Below are positions 17,350 through 26,546 of a stretch of DNA of 64,000 nucleotides, piece after piece. The translations under genes and the position numbers were made by a program. The DNA is taken from the NCBI RefSeq assembly GCF_005484985.1, contig NZ_CP027942.1, positions 1,178,001 to 1,242,000 of the forward strand, read 5' to 3'. How positions within the stretch are numbered: the first letter of the stretch is position 1; each line of letters opens with the position of its first letter. Origin of the DNA: Agrococcus sp. SGAir0287 (GTDB lineage: Bacteria > Actinomycetota > Actinomycetes > Actinomycetales > Microbacteriaceae). Under the pieces are notes generated by a model, which was not told the DNA's origin, did no database searches, and was given only the letters and a program-made list of their open reading frames with translations.

Positions 17350-17461
17350 GCCGCGACGATGCACCGACGGCGCGCTCGTTCGCGCGGCCGGCAGCCTCCC
17401 TGGGGAGCGGCACCGCCTGTGGGGGAGGCGGCGGCCGCGCCGCCGCCACCCTGCGAGCGTG

Positions 17462-17616
17462 TAGCATGGCCGGAGCACCCCCGACTCGGGGTGACTTCGC
17501 GCGTCCACGACGCGACGACCTCCCACGGTCCGGCACTGCCGGCGGAGGTCGCGCAGGGCGCCAGGGGAGCGGTCGCCGACCGCTCCGGCAACCGCAAGAG
17601 AACCAGGAGATGGCTC
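17462..17616 (+). promoter_or_regulatory. rpsB-tsf promoter and structured leader
   Basis: TAGCAT at 17462-17467 is a likely -10, giving a leader of about 145 bases. It contains a perfect nine-base-pair hairpin, GGAGCGGTC, GCC loop, GACCGCTCC (17566-17586), 30 bases ahead of the rpsB start, and a smaller CCGG(CACTG)CCGG-type stem near 17530. An autogenous S2 control element is possible; I cannot match it to a known family. Bases 17350-17461 show nothing recognisable. Confidence 0.5.
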
Positions 17617-18561
17617 ATGGCCGTCGTCACCACTCGCCAGCTGCTCGACAGCGGCGTCCACTTCGGGCACCAGACCCGTCGCTGGAACCCCAAGATGAAG
17701 CGCTTCATCTTCACGGAGCGCTCGGGCATCTACATCATCGACCTCCAGCAGTCGCTCGCCTACATCGACAAGGCGTACGACTTCGTCAAGGAGACCGTGT
17801 CGCGCGGCGGCTCGATCCTCTTCGTCGGCACGAAGAAGCAGGCGCAGGAGCAGATCGCCGAGCAGGCGACGCGCGTCAACCAGCCCTACGTGAACCAGCG
17901 CTGGCTCGGCGGCCTGCTGACGAACTTCCAGACGGTCTCCAAGCGCCTCACGCGCATGAAGGAGCTCGAGGAGATCGACTACGCCGACGTCGCGGGCTCG
18001 GGCTTCACGAAGAAGGAGCTCCTGCTCAAGCAGCGCGAGCTCACGAAGCTGCAGAAGTCGCTCGGCGGCATCCGCAACCTCCAGCGCACGCCGTCGGCGC
18101 TGTGGGTCGTGGACATGAACAAGGAGCACCTCGCGATCGACGAGGCGAAGAAGCTGGGCATCCCGGTCATCGCCATCCTCGACACGAACTGCGACCCCGA
18201 CGACGTGCAGTACCCGATCCCGGGCAACGACGACGCGATCCGCTCGGTGGGCCTGCTCACGAAGATCATCGCCGACGCCGCCGCCGAGGGCCTCATGGAG
18301 CGCCACCAGGGCTCGTCGACCGACGAGGCCGAGCCCATGGCCGAGTGGGAGCGCGAGCTGCTCGCGACCGAGTCCGCCGCGCCCGAGACCACCGAGGTCG
18401 TCGCGGAGCAGGCCGAGGCCGCCGCGACCGAGCCCGCCGCCGAGGAGGCGACGGTCGAGGCCGAGGCTGCTGCGGAGCCCGCCGAGACCGCCGAGACCAC
18501 GGAGGCTGCCGACGAGGCCGCCGCCGAGACCGCGGACGCCACCGCGTCCGAGACGAAGTAA
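17617..18561 (+). CDS. rpsB: 30S ribosomal protein S2
   Basis: Late-assembling 30S protein that helps bind S1 and initiation complexes. [55 protein letters not shown] and [20 protein letters not shown] are all diagnostic. The S2 domain ends near residue 235. A further 80 residues consist almost only of Ala, Glu and Thr, making a long acidic tail (314 residues in all), a common actinobacterial extension. AGGAGA precedes the ATG at 17617. tsf follows after eight bases. Confidence 0.97.
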   Translation: MAVVTTRQLLDSGVHFGHQTRRWNPKMKRFIFTERSGIYIIDLQQSLAYIDKAYDFVKETVSRGGSILFVGTKKQAQEQIAEQATRVNQPYVNQRWLGGLLTNFQTVSKRLTRMKELEEIDYADVAGSGFTKKELLLKQRELTKLQKSLGGIRNLQRTPSALWVVDMNKEHLAIDEAKKLGIPVIAILDTNCDPDDVQYPIPGNDDAIRSVGLLTKIIADAAAEGLMERHQGSSTDEAEPMAEWERELLATESAAPETTEVVAEQAEAAATEPAAEEATVEAEAAAEPAETAETTEAADEAAAETADATASETK

Positions 18562-18569
18562 GGGGACAC

Positions 18570-19394
18570 ATGGCCGTCAACATCGCCGACCTCAAGGCGC
18601 TGCGCGAGCAGCTCGGCACCGGCATGTCCGACACCAAGGCCGCCCTCGAGGAGGCCGGTGGCGACGTCGAGAAGGCGACCGAGATCCTGCGCCTCAAGGG
18701 CGCGAAGGGCAATGCGAAGCGCGCCGACCGCACCACGAGCGAGGGCCTCGTGGCCGTCGCGGAGGGCACCGGCTCGGTCACGATGATCCAGCTCGCCTGC
18801 GAGACGGACTTCGTGGCGAAGAACGACAAGTTCATCGCGCTCGCCGACAAGGTCGTGGCCGCCGTCGCCGCCGCCGGCTCGGCGACCCTCGAGGAGGCCC
18901 TCGCGGCCCCCGCCGAGGGCTCGACCGTCCAGCAGGTCATCGAGGAGCAGGCCGCGACGATCGGCGAGAAGATCGAGCTCGCCAAGGTCGCGACCCTCAC
19001 GGGCGACGCGTTCGCCACCTACCTGCACCGCACGAGCAAGGACCTGCCCCCGCAGGTCGGCGTCGTCGTCGCCTTCCAGGGTGACGACGCCGAGACCGCT
19101 CGCGCGGTGGCGCAGCACATCGCGATGTTCGACCCCACGGTCGTCAGCCGCGACGACGTGCCGGCCGAGCAGGTCGAGAAGGAGCGTGCGCTCGTCACCG
19201 AGATCGCGCTCGGCGAGGGCAAGCCCGAGGCCGCCCTGCCGAAGATCATCGAGGGTCGCCTCACGGGCTTCTTCAAGCAGATCGTCCTCGTCGACCAGGA
19301 CTACGCGCGCGACAGCAAGCAGACCGTCGGCAAGGTCCTCGAGGCCGCCGGCGTCACCGTGACGTCGTTCGCGCGCTTCAAGGTCGGCGCGTAG
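18570..19394 (+). CDS. tsf: Elongation factor Ts
   Basis: Nucleotide exchange factor for EF-Tu. The N-terminal UBA-like domain ADLKALREQLGTGMSDTKAA and the TDFVAKND motif that inserts into EF-Tu (in CETDFVAKNDKFIALAD) are both present. 274 residues, full length. It forms an operon with rpsB (eight-base gap, GGGGA before the ATG) and ends at a strong terminator. Confidence 0.97.
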   Translation: MAVNIADLKALREQLGTGMSDTKAALEEAGGDVEKATEILRLKGAKGNAKRADRTTSEGLVAVAEGTGSVTMIQLACETDFVAKNDKFIALADKVVAAVAAAGSATLEEALAAPAEGSTVQQVIEEQAATIGEKIELAKVATLTGDAFATYLHRTSKDLPPQVGVVVAFQGDDAETARAVAQHIAMFDPTVVSRDDVPAEQVEKERALVTEIALGEGKPEAALPKIIEGRLTGFFKQIVLVDQDYARDSKQTVGKVLEAAGVTVTSFARFKVGA

Positions 19395-19413
19395 CCGGAC
19401 CTGCAGCACGACG

Positions 19414-19455
19414 CACGACGAAGGGGGCCGGATCCGTCCGGCCCCCTTCGTCGTG
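19414..19455 (+). terminator. Strong hairpin terminator after tsf
   Basis: A perfect 19-base-pair stem: the 5' arm at 19414-19432 (ending GGGGGCCGGA), a TCCG loop at 19433-19436, and the 3' arm at 19437-19455. No T run follows; the 3' arm itself contains the shared CCCCTTCGTCG ending. It separates rpsB-tsf from pyrH. Confidence 0.9.
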
Positions 19456-19535
19456 TCGTCGAACGGGCGCGGATCGGGCCGGTCGCCAGACGATAGGCTC
19501 GTCGACGGCTTGGCACGACGACCGACGGAGCTGAC

Positions 19536-20255
19536 ATGACCGACGCCCCCCGCACGAACCGGCGACGGGTCCTCCTGAAGCTCTCCGGCGAGGCGTTCGG
19601 CGGCGGATCGCTCGGCGTGAACCCCGACGTCGTGCAGGGCATCGCGGCGCAGATCGCGGATGCGGCGAAGGACGTCGAGATCGCGATCGTCGTAGGCGGC
19701 GGCAACTTCTTCCGCGGCGCCGAGCTCTCCCAGCGCGGCATGGACCGCGGTCGTGCCGACTACATGGGCATGCTCGGCACCGTCATGAACGCGCTCGCGC
19801 TCCAGGACTTCCTCGAGCAGGCGGGCGCGGCGACGCGCGTGCAGTCGGCGATCCAGATGACGCAGGTCGCGGAGCCGTACATCCCGCTGCGCGCCGAGCG
19901 GCACATGGAGAAGGGCCGCGTCGTGGTGTTCGGCGCCGGCGCGGGCCTGCCGTACTTCTCGACGGACACGGTCGCCGCGCAGCGCGCGCTCGAGATCGGC
20001 GCCGACGAGGTGCTCGTCGCCAAGAACGGGGTCGACGGCGTGTACACGGCGGATCCGAAGCAGGACCCGACGGCGACGCGCATCGACGACATCACGTACC
20101 AGGACGCGCTCGTGCGCGGCCTCAAGATCGTCGACGCGACGGCGTTCAGCCTCTGCATGGACAACGCGATGCCGATGCTGGTGTTCGGCATGGAGGGCGA
20201 CGCCATCGCGCGCGCCATCCGCGGCGAGCGCATCGGCACCGTCGTCCACGGCTGA
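19536..20255 (+). CDS. pyrH: Uridylate kinase
   Basis: Phosphorylates UMP to UDP; hexameric, of the amino-acid-kinase fold. [42 protein letters not shown] and [13 protein letters not shown] are the diagnostic blocks. 239 residues. A TAGGCT -10 (19494-19499) lies 36 bases before the ATG, so the gene has its own promoter after the tsf terminator. Order pyrH-frr-cdsA is the standard one. Confidence 0.96.
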   Translation: MTDAPRTNRRRVLLKLSGEAFGGGSLGVNPDVVQGIAAQIADAAKDVEIAIVVGGGNFFRGAELSQRGMDRGRADYMGMLGTVMNALALQDFLEQAGAATRVQSAIQMTQVAEPYIPLRAERHMEKGRVVVFGAGAGLPYFSTDTVAAQRALEIGADEVLVAKNGVDGVYTADPKQDPTATRIDDITYQDALVRGLKIVDATAFSLCMDNAMPMLVFGMEGDAIARAIRGERIGTVVHG

Positions 20256-20297
20256 GCCGCGCTCGCACCTAGACTGGATCGGATGGATGGAGGCGCC

Positions 20298-20852
20298 ATG
20301 ATCAACGACGTGCTGGCAGAGGCCAAGGACAAGATGTCCCAGTCGGTCGAGGTCGCGAAGGACGACTTCGCGACGGTGTCGGCAGGGCGTGCCAACCCGG
20401 CGCTCTTCCAGAAGCTGCTCGTCGAGTACTACGGCACCCCGACGCCGCTCGTGCAGCTCGCGGGCTTCCAGCAGCCCGAGGCGCGCGTGCTCGTCATCAC
20501 GCCGTTCGACAAGTCGGCGCTCAAGGACATCGAGAAGGCCATCGTCGCGGCGCCGCACCTGGGTGCGTCGCCGAACAACGACGGGCAGATCATCCGCATC
20601 ACGATGCCCGAGCTCACGGCGGACCGCCGCAAGGACTACGTGAAGATCGTGCGCGACAAGGCCGAGACGGCTCGCGTCGCCGTGCGCAACGTGCGCCGCT
20701 CGGCCAAGAGCGACCTCGACGCACTCACCGGCGAGGTGGGCGACGACGAGATCGCCCGCGCCGAGAAGGAGCTCGAGTCCATCACGAAGCACGCGGTCGA
20801 CCAGATCGACGAGGCGCTGAAGAAGAAGGAAGCCGAGCTGCTCGAGGTCTGA
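20298..20852 (+). CDS. frr: Ribosome recycling factor
   Basis: Splits post-termination ribosomes together with [43 protein letters not shown] and [20 protein letters not shown] are characteristic; 184 residues, standard. ATG 20298 is preceded by GGAGG; an in-frame ATG five codons upstream is less well placed. A TAGACT hexamer lies near 20270, so a separate promoter is possible 43 bases after pyrH. Confidence 0.96.
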   Translation: MINDVLAEAKDKMSQSVEVAKDDFATVSAGRANPALFQKLLVEYYGTPTPLVQLAGFQQPEARVLVITPFDKSALKDIEKAIVAAPHLGASPNNDGQIIRITMPELTADRRKDYVKIVRDKAETARVAVRNVRRSAKSDLDALTGEVGDDEIARAEKELESITKHAVDQIDEALKKKEAELLEV

Positions 20853-20876
20853 GCGACACGGTTCACGGAGGCACGC

Positions 20877-21812
20877 GTGGCAGAGCGCGACCCGCATCGG
20901 ATCGAGGCGCAGATCCAGGCGCAGATCGCATCGGCGCGCGAGCAGATCGAGGCCGCGAACGAGCGCGCCAACGCGCGCGCGGGTCGCAACCTCCCCGTCG
21001 CCATCGGCCTCGGCGTCGTCCTCGGCGTGCTGCTGCTGGCGAGCCTGCTGCTGTTCAAGTGGCTCTACGTCATCCTCTGCAGCGTCCTCGTCGCCTTCAC
21101 GCTCTACGAGCTCGCGAGCGCGCTGCGCTTCGCCGGCCGCGACGTGCCACGCGTGCCGCTCGTGGTGCTGGGCGTCGCGCTGCAGGTCGCGACGTGGCAG
21201 TGGGGTGCCGCCGGGCTGTGGTACGGCACGCTCATCGCGATCGGCGCCGTCGCGCTGTACCGCCTCGTCGAGGCGGCGGTGGCTCCGGCGACGCGCACGG
21301 GCGCGCGCGCCGTCGCGATCGACATGGCCGCGGGCGCGTTCTGCATCGCGTACTGCGGCGTGCTCGGCGCGTTCTCGGTGCTCCTCACCGCGCAGCCGGG
21401 CGGGGAGTGGTGGACCCTCGGCTTCCTCGTCCTCGCCGTCGTGAACGACACCGGCGCGCTCGCCGCGGGCGTCCTCTTCGGCCGGACGAAGCTCGCGCCC
21501 CGCATCAGCCCCGGCAAGACGTGGGAGGGGTTCGGCGGCGCGGCGATCCTCGTCGTCGCGTCCGGCGTCGCCTACGGCATCCTCGTGCTCGGCGTGCCGT
21601 GGTGGTACGGCGCGATCATCGGCGTCCTGATCCTCGCGACGGCCACCGTCGGCGACCTCGCCGAGTCGCTCATCAAGCGCGACCTCGGCATCAAGGACAT
21701 CGGCACGTTCCTGCCGGGGCACGGCGGCTTCCTCGACCGGCTCGACTCGAGCCTGCCGAGCGCCGTCGTCATGTACGCGCTCTACGAGATCGCCAGGCTG
21801 GCGGCGTTGTGA
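20877..21812 (+). CDS. cdsA: Phosphatidate cytidylyltransferase
   Basis: Makes CDP-diacylglycerol, the precursor of all phospholipids, in the cytoplasmic membrane. The CDS signature is near the C-terminus: SLIKRDLGIKDIG followed by PGHGGFLDRLDS. About seven to eight hydrophobic segments begin at residue 40, after a charged N-terminal helix (ERDPHRIEAQIQAQIASARE) of about 35 residues. 311 residues. GTG start at 20877 with GGAGG nearby. Downstream in many relatives come dxr and the site-2 protease, which are not here. Confidence 0.94.
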   Translation: MAERDPHRIEAQIQAQIASAREQIEAANERANARAGRNLPVAIGLGVVLGVLLLASLLLFKWLYVILCSVLVAFTLYELASALRFAGRDVPRVPLVVLGVALQVATWQWGAAGLWYGTLIAIGAVALYRLVEAAVAPATRTGARAVAIDMAAGAFCIAYCGVLGAFSVLLTAQPGGEWWTLGFLVLAVVNDTGALAAGVLFGRTKLAPRISPGKTWEGFGGAAILVVASGVAYGILVLGVPWWYGAIIGVLILATATVGDLAESLIKRDLGIKDIGTFLPGHGGFLDRLDSSLPSAVVMYALYEIARLAAL

Positions 21813-21861
21813 GGCCCGTGCGTCGACGCCGACGCACGGCGACCGTGAGAGGATGCGAGGC

Positions 21862-22407
21862 ATGAGCGCCACGTTCCCGAAGGTCCGCCGTGGGCAGCTC
21901 GGCTACGACATCGAGCAGGTCGAGGACTTCCTCGAGGATGCTCGCCGCGCGTACGCGAGCGACTCGCCGACGGCGCTCGACTCGTCCCAGATCCGGCAGG
22001 CGTCGTTCGCCCTGGCGAAGTCGGGGTACTCGCCGGCGCACGTCGACGCGGCGCTCGAGCGGCTCGAGGAGGCGTTCGCGAATCGCGAGCGGGAGCGCGG
22101 CATCGCCGAGCAGGGCGAGTCGGCGTTCTTCGAGTCGATCCGCGCGCAGGCGGAGGAGACGCTCGCCCGCCTCAAGCGGCCGGACGGCGAGCGCTTCCGC
22201 CGCGTCGGCTCGCTCACGAAGGGCTATCGCGTCGCCGAGGTCGATGCGTTCGCCGCGCGCCTCGCCGACTACCTCGAGGACGGTCCGGAGATCACGCCGC
22301 GCGAGGTGCGCACCGTGCAGTTCCAGGCGCAACGCGGCGGCTACGACGAGGACCAGGTCGACCTCGTGCTCGACTCCGTCGTCTCCCTCATGCTCGCCGT
22401 GCGCTGA
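21862..22407 (+). CDS. DivIVA-domain protein
   Basis: A 181-residue protein with two copies of the short DivIVA-like motif: TFPKVRRGQLGYDIEQVEDF near the N-terminus and RRVGSLTKGYRVAEVDAF near residue 112, each followed by a helix. It lacks the long coiled coil of true polar-growth DivIVA/Wag31. This class is common next to cdsA in Microbacteriaceae; a role in cell growth or division is likely only by analogy. The ATG at 21862 was chosen over an upstream in-frame ATG at 21853 because it gives the compact motif start. Confidence 0.82.
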   Translation: MSATFPKVRRGQLGYDIEQVEDFLEDARRAYASDSPTALDSSQIRQASFALAKSGYSPAHVDAALERLEEAFANRERERGIAEQGESAFFESIRAQAEETLARLKRPDGERFRRVGSLTKGYRVAEVDAFAARLADYLEDGPEITPREVRTVQFQAQRGGYDEDQVDLVLDSVVSLMLAVR

Positions 22408-22481
22408 CCGACGCGCGCAGGCGGCCGGCGACGGCCGGGCGGGTGGGGCGTCGTTACCGTCCCGTGATAGTCTCGATCCCC

Positions 22482-23114
22482 ATGTTCTCTCGTACCGATG
22501 CTCCTGCGCGCCGCACGCGGACGCGCGGCGTCGTGTCGATCGCGGCGCTCGTCGCCGCGAGCGCCTTCGTCGCGGTCTCCCTCGTCGACCCGAGCGTCGC
22601 GACGTACGCCGAGGACTCGGGCTTGCAGAGCGAGAACCCGCTCGCGCAGGGCATCGGCGAGGTCACGGGATCGGGCGATGCGGTGCAGCGCGACGACCTG
22701 CTCGTCGAGAGCCCCACGCCGACGCCGACCCCCACGCCGACCCCCACCCAGGCCGCGTCCACCGGCTCGTCGGCTGCGGCGCCGTCGCTGCCCGCCGTGG
22801 CCGCGCCGGATCCCGGCTCGGCGCAGGCCATCGCGCGCGACATGGTCCTCGCGCGGGGCTGGGGCGACGACCAGTACCAGTGCCTGTACCTGCTGTGGCA
22901 GCGCGAGTCCGGCTGGAACGTCTACGCGCACAACGCCTCGAGCGGCGCCTACGGCATCCCGCAGGCGCTCCCGGGCTCGAAGATGGCCACGGCCGGCGCC
23001 GACTGGCAGACGAACCCCGTCACGCAGATCTCGTGGGGCCTCGGCTACATCTCCGGCCGCTACGGCACGCCGTGCGGCGCGTGGGGCCACTCCGAGTCCG
23101 TCGGCTGGTACTGA
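22482..23114 (+). CDS. Secreted transglycosylase-like protein
   Basis: A 210-residue exported protein. An N-terminal hydrophobic segment (about 15-38) is followed by a TP repeat linker (PTPTPTPTPTPTQ, about 81-93) and a C-terminal lysozyme-like domain beginning AQAIARDMVLARGWGDDQYQ. LYLLWQRESGWNVYAHNASS contains the presumptive catalytic Glu, and SGAYGIPQALPGSKMA and GYISGRYGTPCGAW are typical of the actinobacterial G5/SLT-like wall hydrolases. The linker suggests surface location. TAGTCT (22468-22473) lies eight bases before the ATG. Confidence 0.85.
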   Translation: MFSRTDAPARRTRTRGVVSIAALVAASAFVAVSLVDPSVATYAEDSGLQSENPLAQGIGEVTGSGDAVQRDDLLVESPTPTPTPTPTPTQAASTGSSAAAPSLPAVAAPDPGSAQAIARDMVLARGWGDDQYQCLYLLWQRESGWNVYAHNASSGAYGIPQALPGSKMATAGADWQTNPVTQISWGLGYISGRYGTPCGAWGHSESVGWY

Positions 23115-23118
23115 GCCC

Positions 23119-23403
23119 GTGGCCGCGCGCCGGTCGCGGCGTCGACCGGCGGAGCACGTGCCGCTCGACGTCGACCGCATCATGCTCGGCACCCTGAGGA
23201 CCGAGGTGCGCATGGGCTTCGCGTGGAACGTGCAGCCGATGAGCGCGGCGAACGCGCAGAAGGCCTACCGCTGCCCGGGCTGCGAGCTGCTCGTCGAGCC
23301 CGGCACCGCCCACGTCGTCGTGTGGCGCGCCGACAGCATCTTCGGCGAGCGGGCGGTGGAGGATCGCAGGCACTGGCACACCGCCTGCTGGCGCGTGGCC
23401 TGA
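23119..23403 (+). CDS. Small actinobacterial protein with a CxxC knuckle (often labelled ATP/GTP-binding)
   Basis: A 94-residue basic protein. WNVQPMSAANAQKAYRCPGC and RRHWHTACWRV resemble a small conserved actinobacterial family commonly annotated as an ATP/GTP-binding protein, although no P loop is present. Cys-x-x-Cys (CPGC) together with the H-W-H-x-x-C end suggests a single zinc site. The GTG at 23119 follows the previous stop by four bases, so it is probably cotranscribed with the transglycosylase gene. Function unknown. Confidence 0.75.
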   Translation: MAARRSRRRPAEHVPLDVDRIMLGTLRTEVRMGFAWNVQPMSAANAQKAYRCPGCELLVEPGTAHVVVWRADSIFGERAVEDRRHWHTACWRVA

Positions 23404-23431
23404 CGCGTCCGCGTCGGCCGGGTGCATCCGG

Positions 23432-24499
23432 CTACAGGGAGTCCTGCCGCGGGATGACGACCTCCTTGAGGATGAGCTGGATCGCGGCGGCCACGGGGAT
23501 CGCGACGAGCGCACCCAGGATGCCGAGCAGCGTGCCGCCCGTGAGGGCGGCGAGCACGACCACGACGCCCGGCACCTTGACGGCGCGGTTCATGATCTGC
23601 GGGCTGATGAAGTACGCCTCCGCCTGCATGTACACCGCGTAGTAGATCGCCACGGGCAGCGCCGTGGCGGGCCCGTCGAGGAGCAGCACGAGCAGCGAGA
23701 TCACGACCGATGCCGTGATGGTGCCCACGAGCGGGATCGTCGAGGCGAGGAAGGCGATGAAGGCGTACACGGCGGCGAGCTCGGAGCCGACGATCGACAG
23801 CATGACGAACGACAGCACGCCGTTGATGAGGCCGAGCGTGAACTGCCCCGTCACGAATCGACCGATCGACGTCATGATCTCCTCCGCGATGCGGATGAAC
23901 GTCGGGCGCTTCGAGGCGGGGACGAGGCGGTACATCGCCGACTTCAGCGAGGGCAGCGAGCCCATGAAGTACAGCATGAGCACGAACACGATGAAGCCGC
24001 CAAAGATCGCGGCGGCCGTGGCCCCGATCGCGCCGATGATCGTCGTGACGATGCCGCCGAGCTGCGGCGGCAGCGATGCGTAGGTGTTCGGATCCTGCAG
24101 CGCCGAGAGCGTGTCGTCGATCATCCCCTGCCAGTCGATGCCGGGGAAGGTCTGCTGGGCCCAGTCGAGCACGTCCTCGAGCAGCCCGTCCTGGAAGGCG
24201 CGGACGATGCCCTGCACGAGGGTCGAGAACTGGTCGACGATGACCGGCACGACGATGAGGACGATGCCGGTGAACGCGCCGAGGATCACGACGATGACCG
24301 TGAGGACCGCGAGCCAGCGCGGGAAGCGATGCCGGGTGAGGAACTGCACGATCGGATCGATGCCGAGCGCGAGGAAGATCGCGGCGAACGCGTAGACGAG
24401 CACCGAGGAGACCTGGCCGACCGCGGCGGCGATCGCGATCGCGAGCAGCACGCCGAGCCCGCCGAGCAGGCCGATCTGGAACGCACCCTTCACCCTCAT
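23432..24499 (-). CDS. AI-2E (UPF0118/PerM) family transporter
   Basis: A 355-residue membrane protein with about eight hydrophobic segments and the soluble insertion between the third and fourth that marks the family (DGLLEDVLDWAQQTFPGIDW region). GFIVFVLMLYFMGSLPSLKS and STIPLVGTITASVVISLLV are typical. Members export autoinducer-2 or ions in a few studied cases; substrate here unknown. TATGCT on the minus strand lies six bases before the ATG at 24499, suggesting a leaderless message divergent from the 24642 gene. Confidence 0.88.
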   Translation of the reverse strand: MRVKGAFQIGLLGGLGVLLAIAIAAAVGQVSSVLVYAFAAIFLALGIDPIVQFLTRHRFPRWLAVLTVIVVILGAFTGIVLIVVPVIVDQFSTLVQGIVRAFQDGLLEDVLDWAQQTFPGIDWQGMIDDTLSALQDPNTYASLPPQLGGIVTTIIGAIGATAAAIFGGFIVFVLMLYFMGSLPSLKSAMYRLVPASKRPTFIRIAEEIMTSIGRFVTGQFTLGLINGVLSFVMLSIVGSELAAVYAFIAFLASTIPLVGTITASVVISLLVLLLDGPATALPVAIYYAVYMQAEAYFISPQIMNRAVKVPGVVVVLAALTGGTLLGILGALVAIPVAAAIQLILKEVVIPRQDSL

Positions 24500-24641
24500 C
24501 CGGCCAGCATAGGGGCCGCATGCCGAACGTCCGGCGCACGTCCAGCGAGCACCGATTGGAAGGGGCCGCGACCGAACAGGTACCCTGGATGGTCGGACGT
24601 GCGCGGCTCGACCCACCCGTCGCCGCGCGGAGGGAACCTGC

Positions 24642-26546
24642 ATGCGATACCTGCTCTCGGTCGTCAGCCTCGTGCTCGCCGTGGCCTGCTTCGCGCTCGC
24701 CGTCGGCCAGCGCACGATCTGGGCACCGCCGCAGACGATCACCGAGCAGCTGCAGGAGGCCGTCGAGACCCCTGTGCTCGTGCTCGGCGGCGACGTGCTC
24801 GCCACGCACGACGGGCGGCAGGCGATCACGATCGCCGGCGACGGCCCGATCACGGCCGTCGTGGGCCGCACGAGCGACGTGCTGGGCTGGATCGGCGACG
24901 CGGATCACTCGATGGTCGTCGACGAGGACGGTGAGCTCGTGCTCGACGCGACGACGGGCGGGGAGGCGACGGTGCCCGCCATCGCCGGCAGCGACCTGTG
25001 GGTGCAGGAGGTGACGGGCGAGGACGAGATCACGCTCGAGCTGGCCGCCCCGCTGGACTACTCGGTCGCCATCGTCTCCGACGGCACGGCCGCGGCGCCG
25101 AGCGACGTGCGCGTCGACTGGCCCAACGAGCGCTCGATGCCGCTCTTCGGTCCCCTCATGACGGCGGGCTTCGTGCTCGCGGCGCTCGCGCTGCTGCTCC
25201 TCCTGCTCGCCGTGCGTCGACACCGCAGGCAGCGTGGACCGCAGCGCCGACTCTCGCCGGCGCCCTCGCGCCGCGAGCGGCGTGAGATCCGTCGCGGCGC
25301 GCAGCGCGGCCTGCCCGTCGCGCCGCCGCAGGACGCGATCGAGCCGGCCGCGCCGAGCGAGCCGTCCACCGACGCATCCGCGACTCAGCAGGACGAGGCG
25401 TCGACGCAGGAGCCCACGTCGGGCGACCGCGCCGACGAGGCGCGGCGCGCCGAGCGCCGTGCGACGACGACGCGCCATGCGACGCTGCGCCGCGTGCGAC
25501 TCGTCGTGCCCATCGCGATGGGCGCCGCCCTGCTCACGGGCTGCGGTCCGCAGTACTGGCCCGATCTCGCGCAGCCCTCCGCCTCGCCGTCGGGCAGCCC
25601 CGAGCCGACGAGCCTCGAGGACACGCTGCCGCCCGCCGCCGTGACGGTGCGGCAGTTCGAGCGCATCCTCGACGACACCCGCGAGGTGGTGGCCGAGGCC
25701 GACGCGAGCCTCGACGCGACGCTCGTCGCCGAGCGTCTCGGCGGCCCCCAGCTCGAGGCGCGCACCGTGAACTACCAGGTGCGCGGCGTCGATCCCAGCG
25801 TCGCCGCCGCGACCGGCATCCCCGACGGCGACATCCAACTGCTCCTGCCGCAGCAGACCGAGGTGTGGCCGCGGTCCGTGCTCGCCGTCGTCGGATGGCA
25901 GGACGAGTCGCAGGCGCAGTCCGCGCTCGTCTTCGTGCAGGAGGGCCCGCGCGAGGACTACCGGCTCGTGTACCAGTACCGCCTCCAGTCGGGCAACCAG
26001 CTCACCGGCGCATCCGCCGACATCGGCGCACCGGGCCTGCCAGCCAACACGCCGCTGCTCGAGATGCCGCCCGAGCAGGTGGCGCTCGCCTACGGCGACG
26101 TGCTCATCAACGGCACGAACTCGTCGTGGTCGAGCCGATTCCCGGCGGAGAACGACTCGCTGCAGGAGCAGGTCGGATACGACGACAAGCAGGAGACGCT
26201 CGCGGCCGACACGAGCCAGACCGTCACCGTGAGCTTCGCCGACCAGGAGGACGAGCAGGCGCCCGTCGTCCTCGTCGCTGACGCGGACGGCGGCGCGTAC
26301 GTGGCGACGTCGTTCGTCGAGACGACCACGTCGATCCCGAACGAGGAGGGCGTCACGGTGCGCCCCGGTGCGGGGGCGCAGGCGGCGCTCTCGCCGGTCG
26401 AGAGCTCGACGACGGGCCTCGAGGCCGCGTACCAGATCCAGGCGCTGTTCTACGTGCCGCCCAAGTCGGACGACGGCTCGGAGCAGCCGCTCGTGCTGCT
26501 CGGCTACGCGTACGCGCTCGTCGGCCTCCAGGAGGTGCAGGGATGA
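24642..26546 (+). CDS. Large actinobacterial envelope protein of unknown function
   Basis: A 634-residue protein. Membrane segments lie at about 4-21, 167-190 and 286-300. A first extracytoplasmic region (about 25-165) is beta-rich; a cytoplasmic-type segment (about 192-285) is very basic; the last 330 residues lie beyond LVVPIAMGAALLTGCG, which looks like a lipobox although it is internal. An AQPSASPSGSPEPT linker follows. Such proteins recur in Microbacteriaceae, sometimes labelled glycosyltransferase, but I see no GT motif. TACCCT (24581-24586) with TTGGAA 19 bases upstream is a likely promoter, and GGAGG precedes the ATG. Coupled to the next gene. Confidence 0.7.
   Translation: MRYLLSVVSLVLAVACFALAVGQRTIWAPPQTITEQLQEAVETPVLVLGGDVLATHDGRQAITIAGDGPITAVVGRTSDVLGWIGDADHSMVVDEDGELVLDATTGGEATVPAIAGSDLWVQEVTGEDEITLELAAPLDYSVAIVSDGTAAAPSDVRVDWPNERSMPLFGPLMTAGFVLAALALLLLLLAVRRHRRQRGPQRRLSPAPSRRERREIRRGAQRGLPVAPPQDAIEPAAPSEPSTDASATQQDEASTQEPTSGDRADEARRAERRATTTRHATLRRVRLVVPIAMGAALLTGCGPQYWPDLAQPSASPSGSPEPTSLEDTLPPAAVTVRQFERILDDTREVVAEADASLDATLVAERLGGPQLEARTVNYQVRGVDPSVAAATGIPDGDIQLLLPQQTEVWPRSVLAVVGWQDESQAQSALVFVQEGPREDYRLVYQYRLQSGNQLTGASADIGAPGLPANTPLLEMPPEQVALAYGDVLINGTNSSWSSRFPAENDSLQEQVGYDDKQETLAADTSQTVTVSFADQEDEQAPVVLVADADGGAYVATSFVETTTSIPNEEGVTVRPGAGAQAALSPVESSTTGLEAAYQIQALFYVPPKSDDGSEQPLVLLGYAYALVGLQEVQG

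Noticed and set aside
17350..17461. tRNA or small RNA gene in the M23-rpsB gap
   Set aside because: No cloverleaf, T-loop or CCA-adjacent pattern could be found; only simple stems of the rpsB leader further on.
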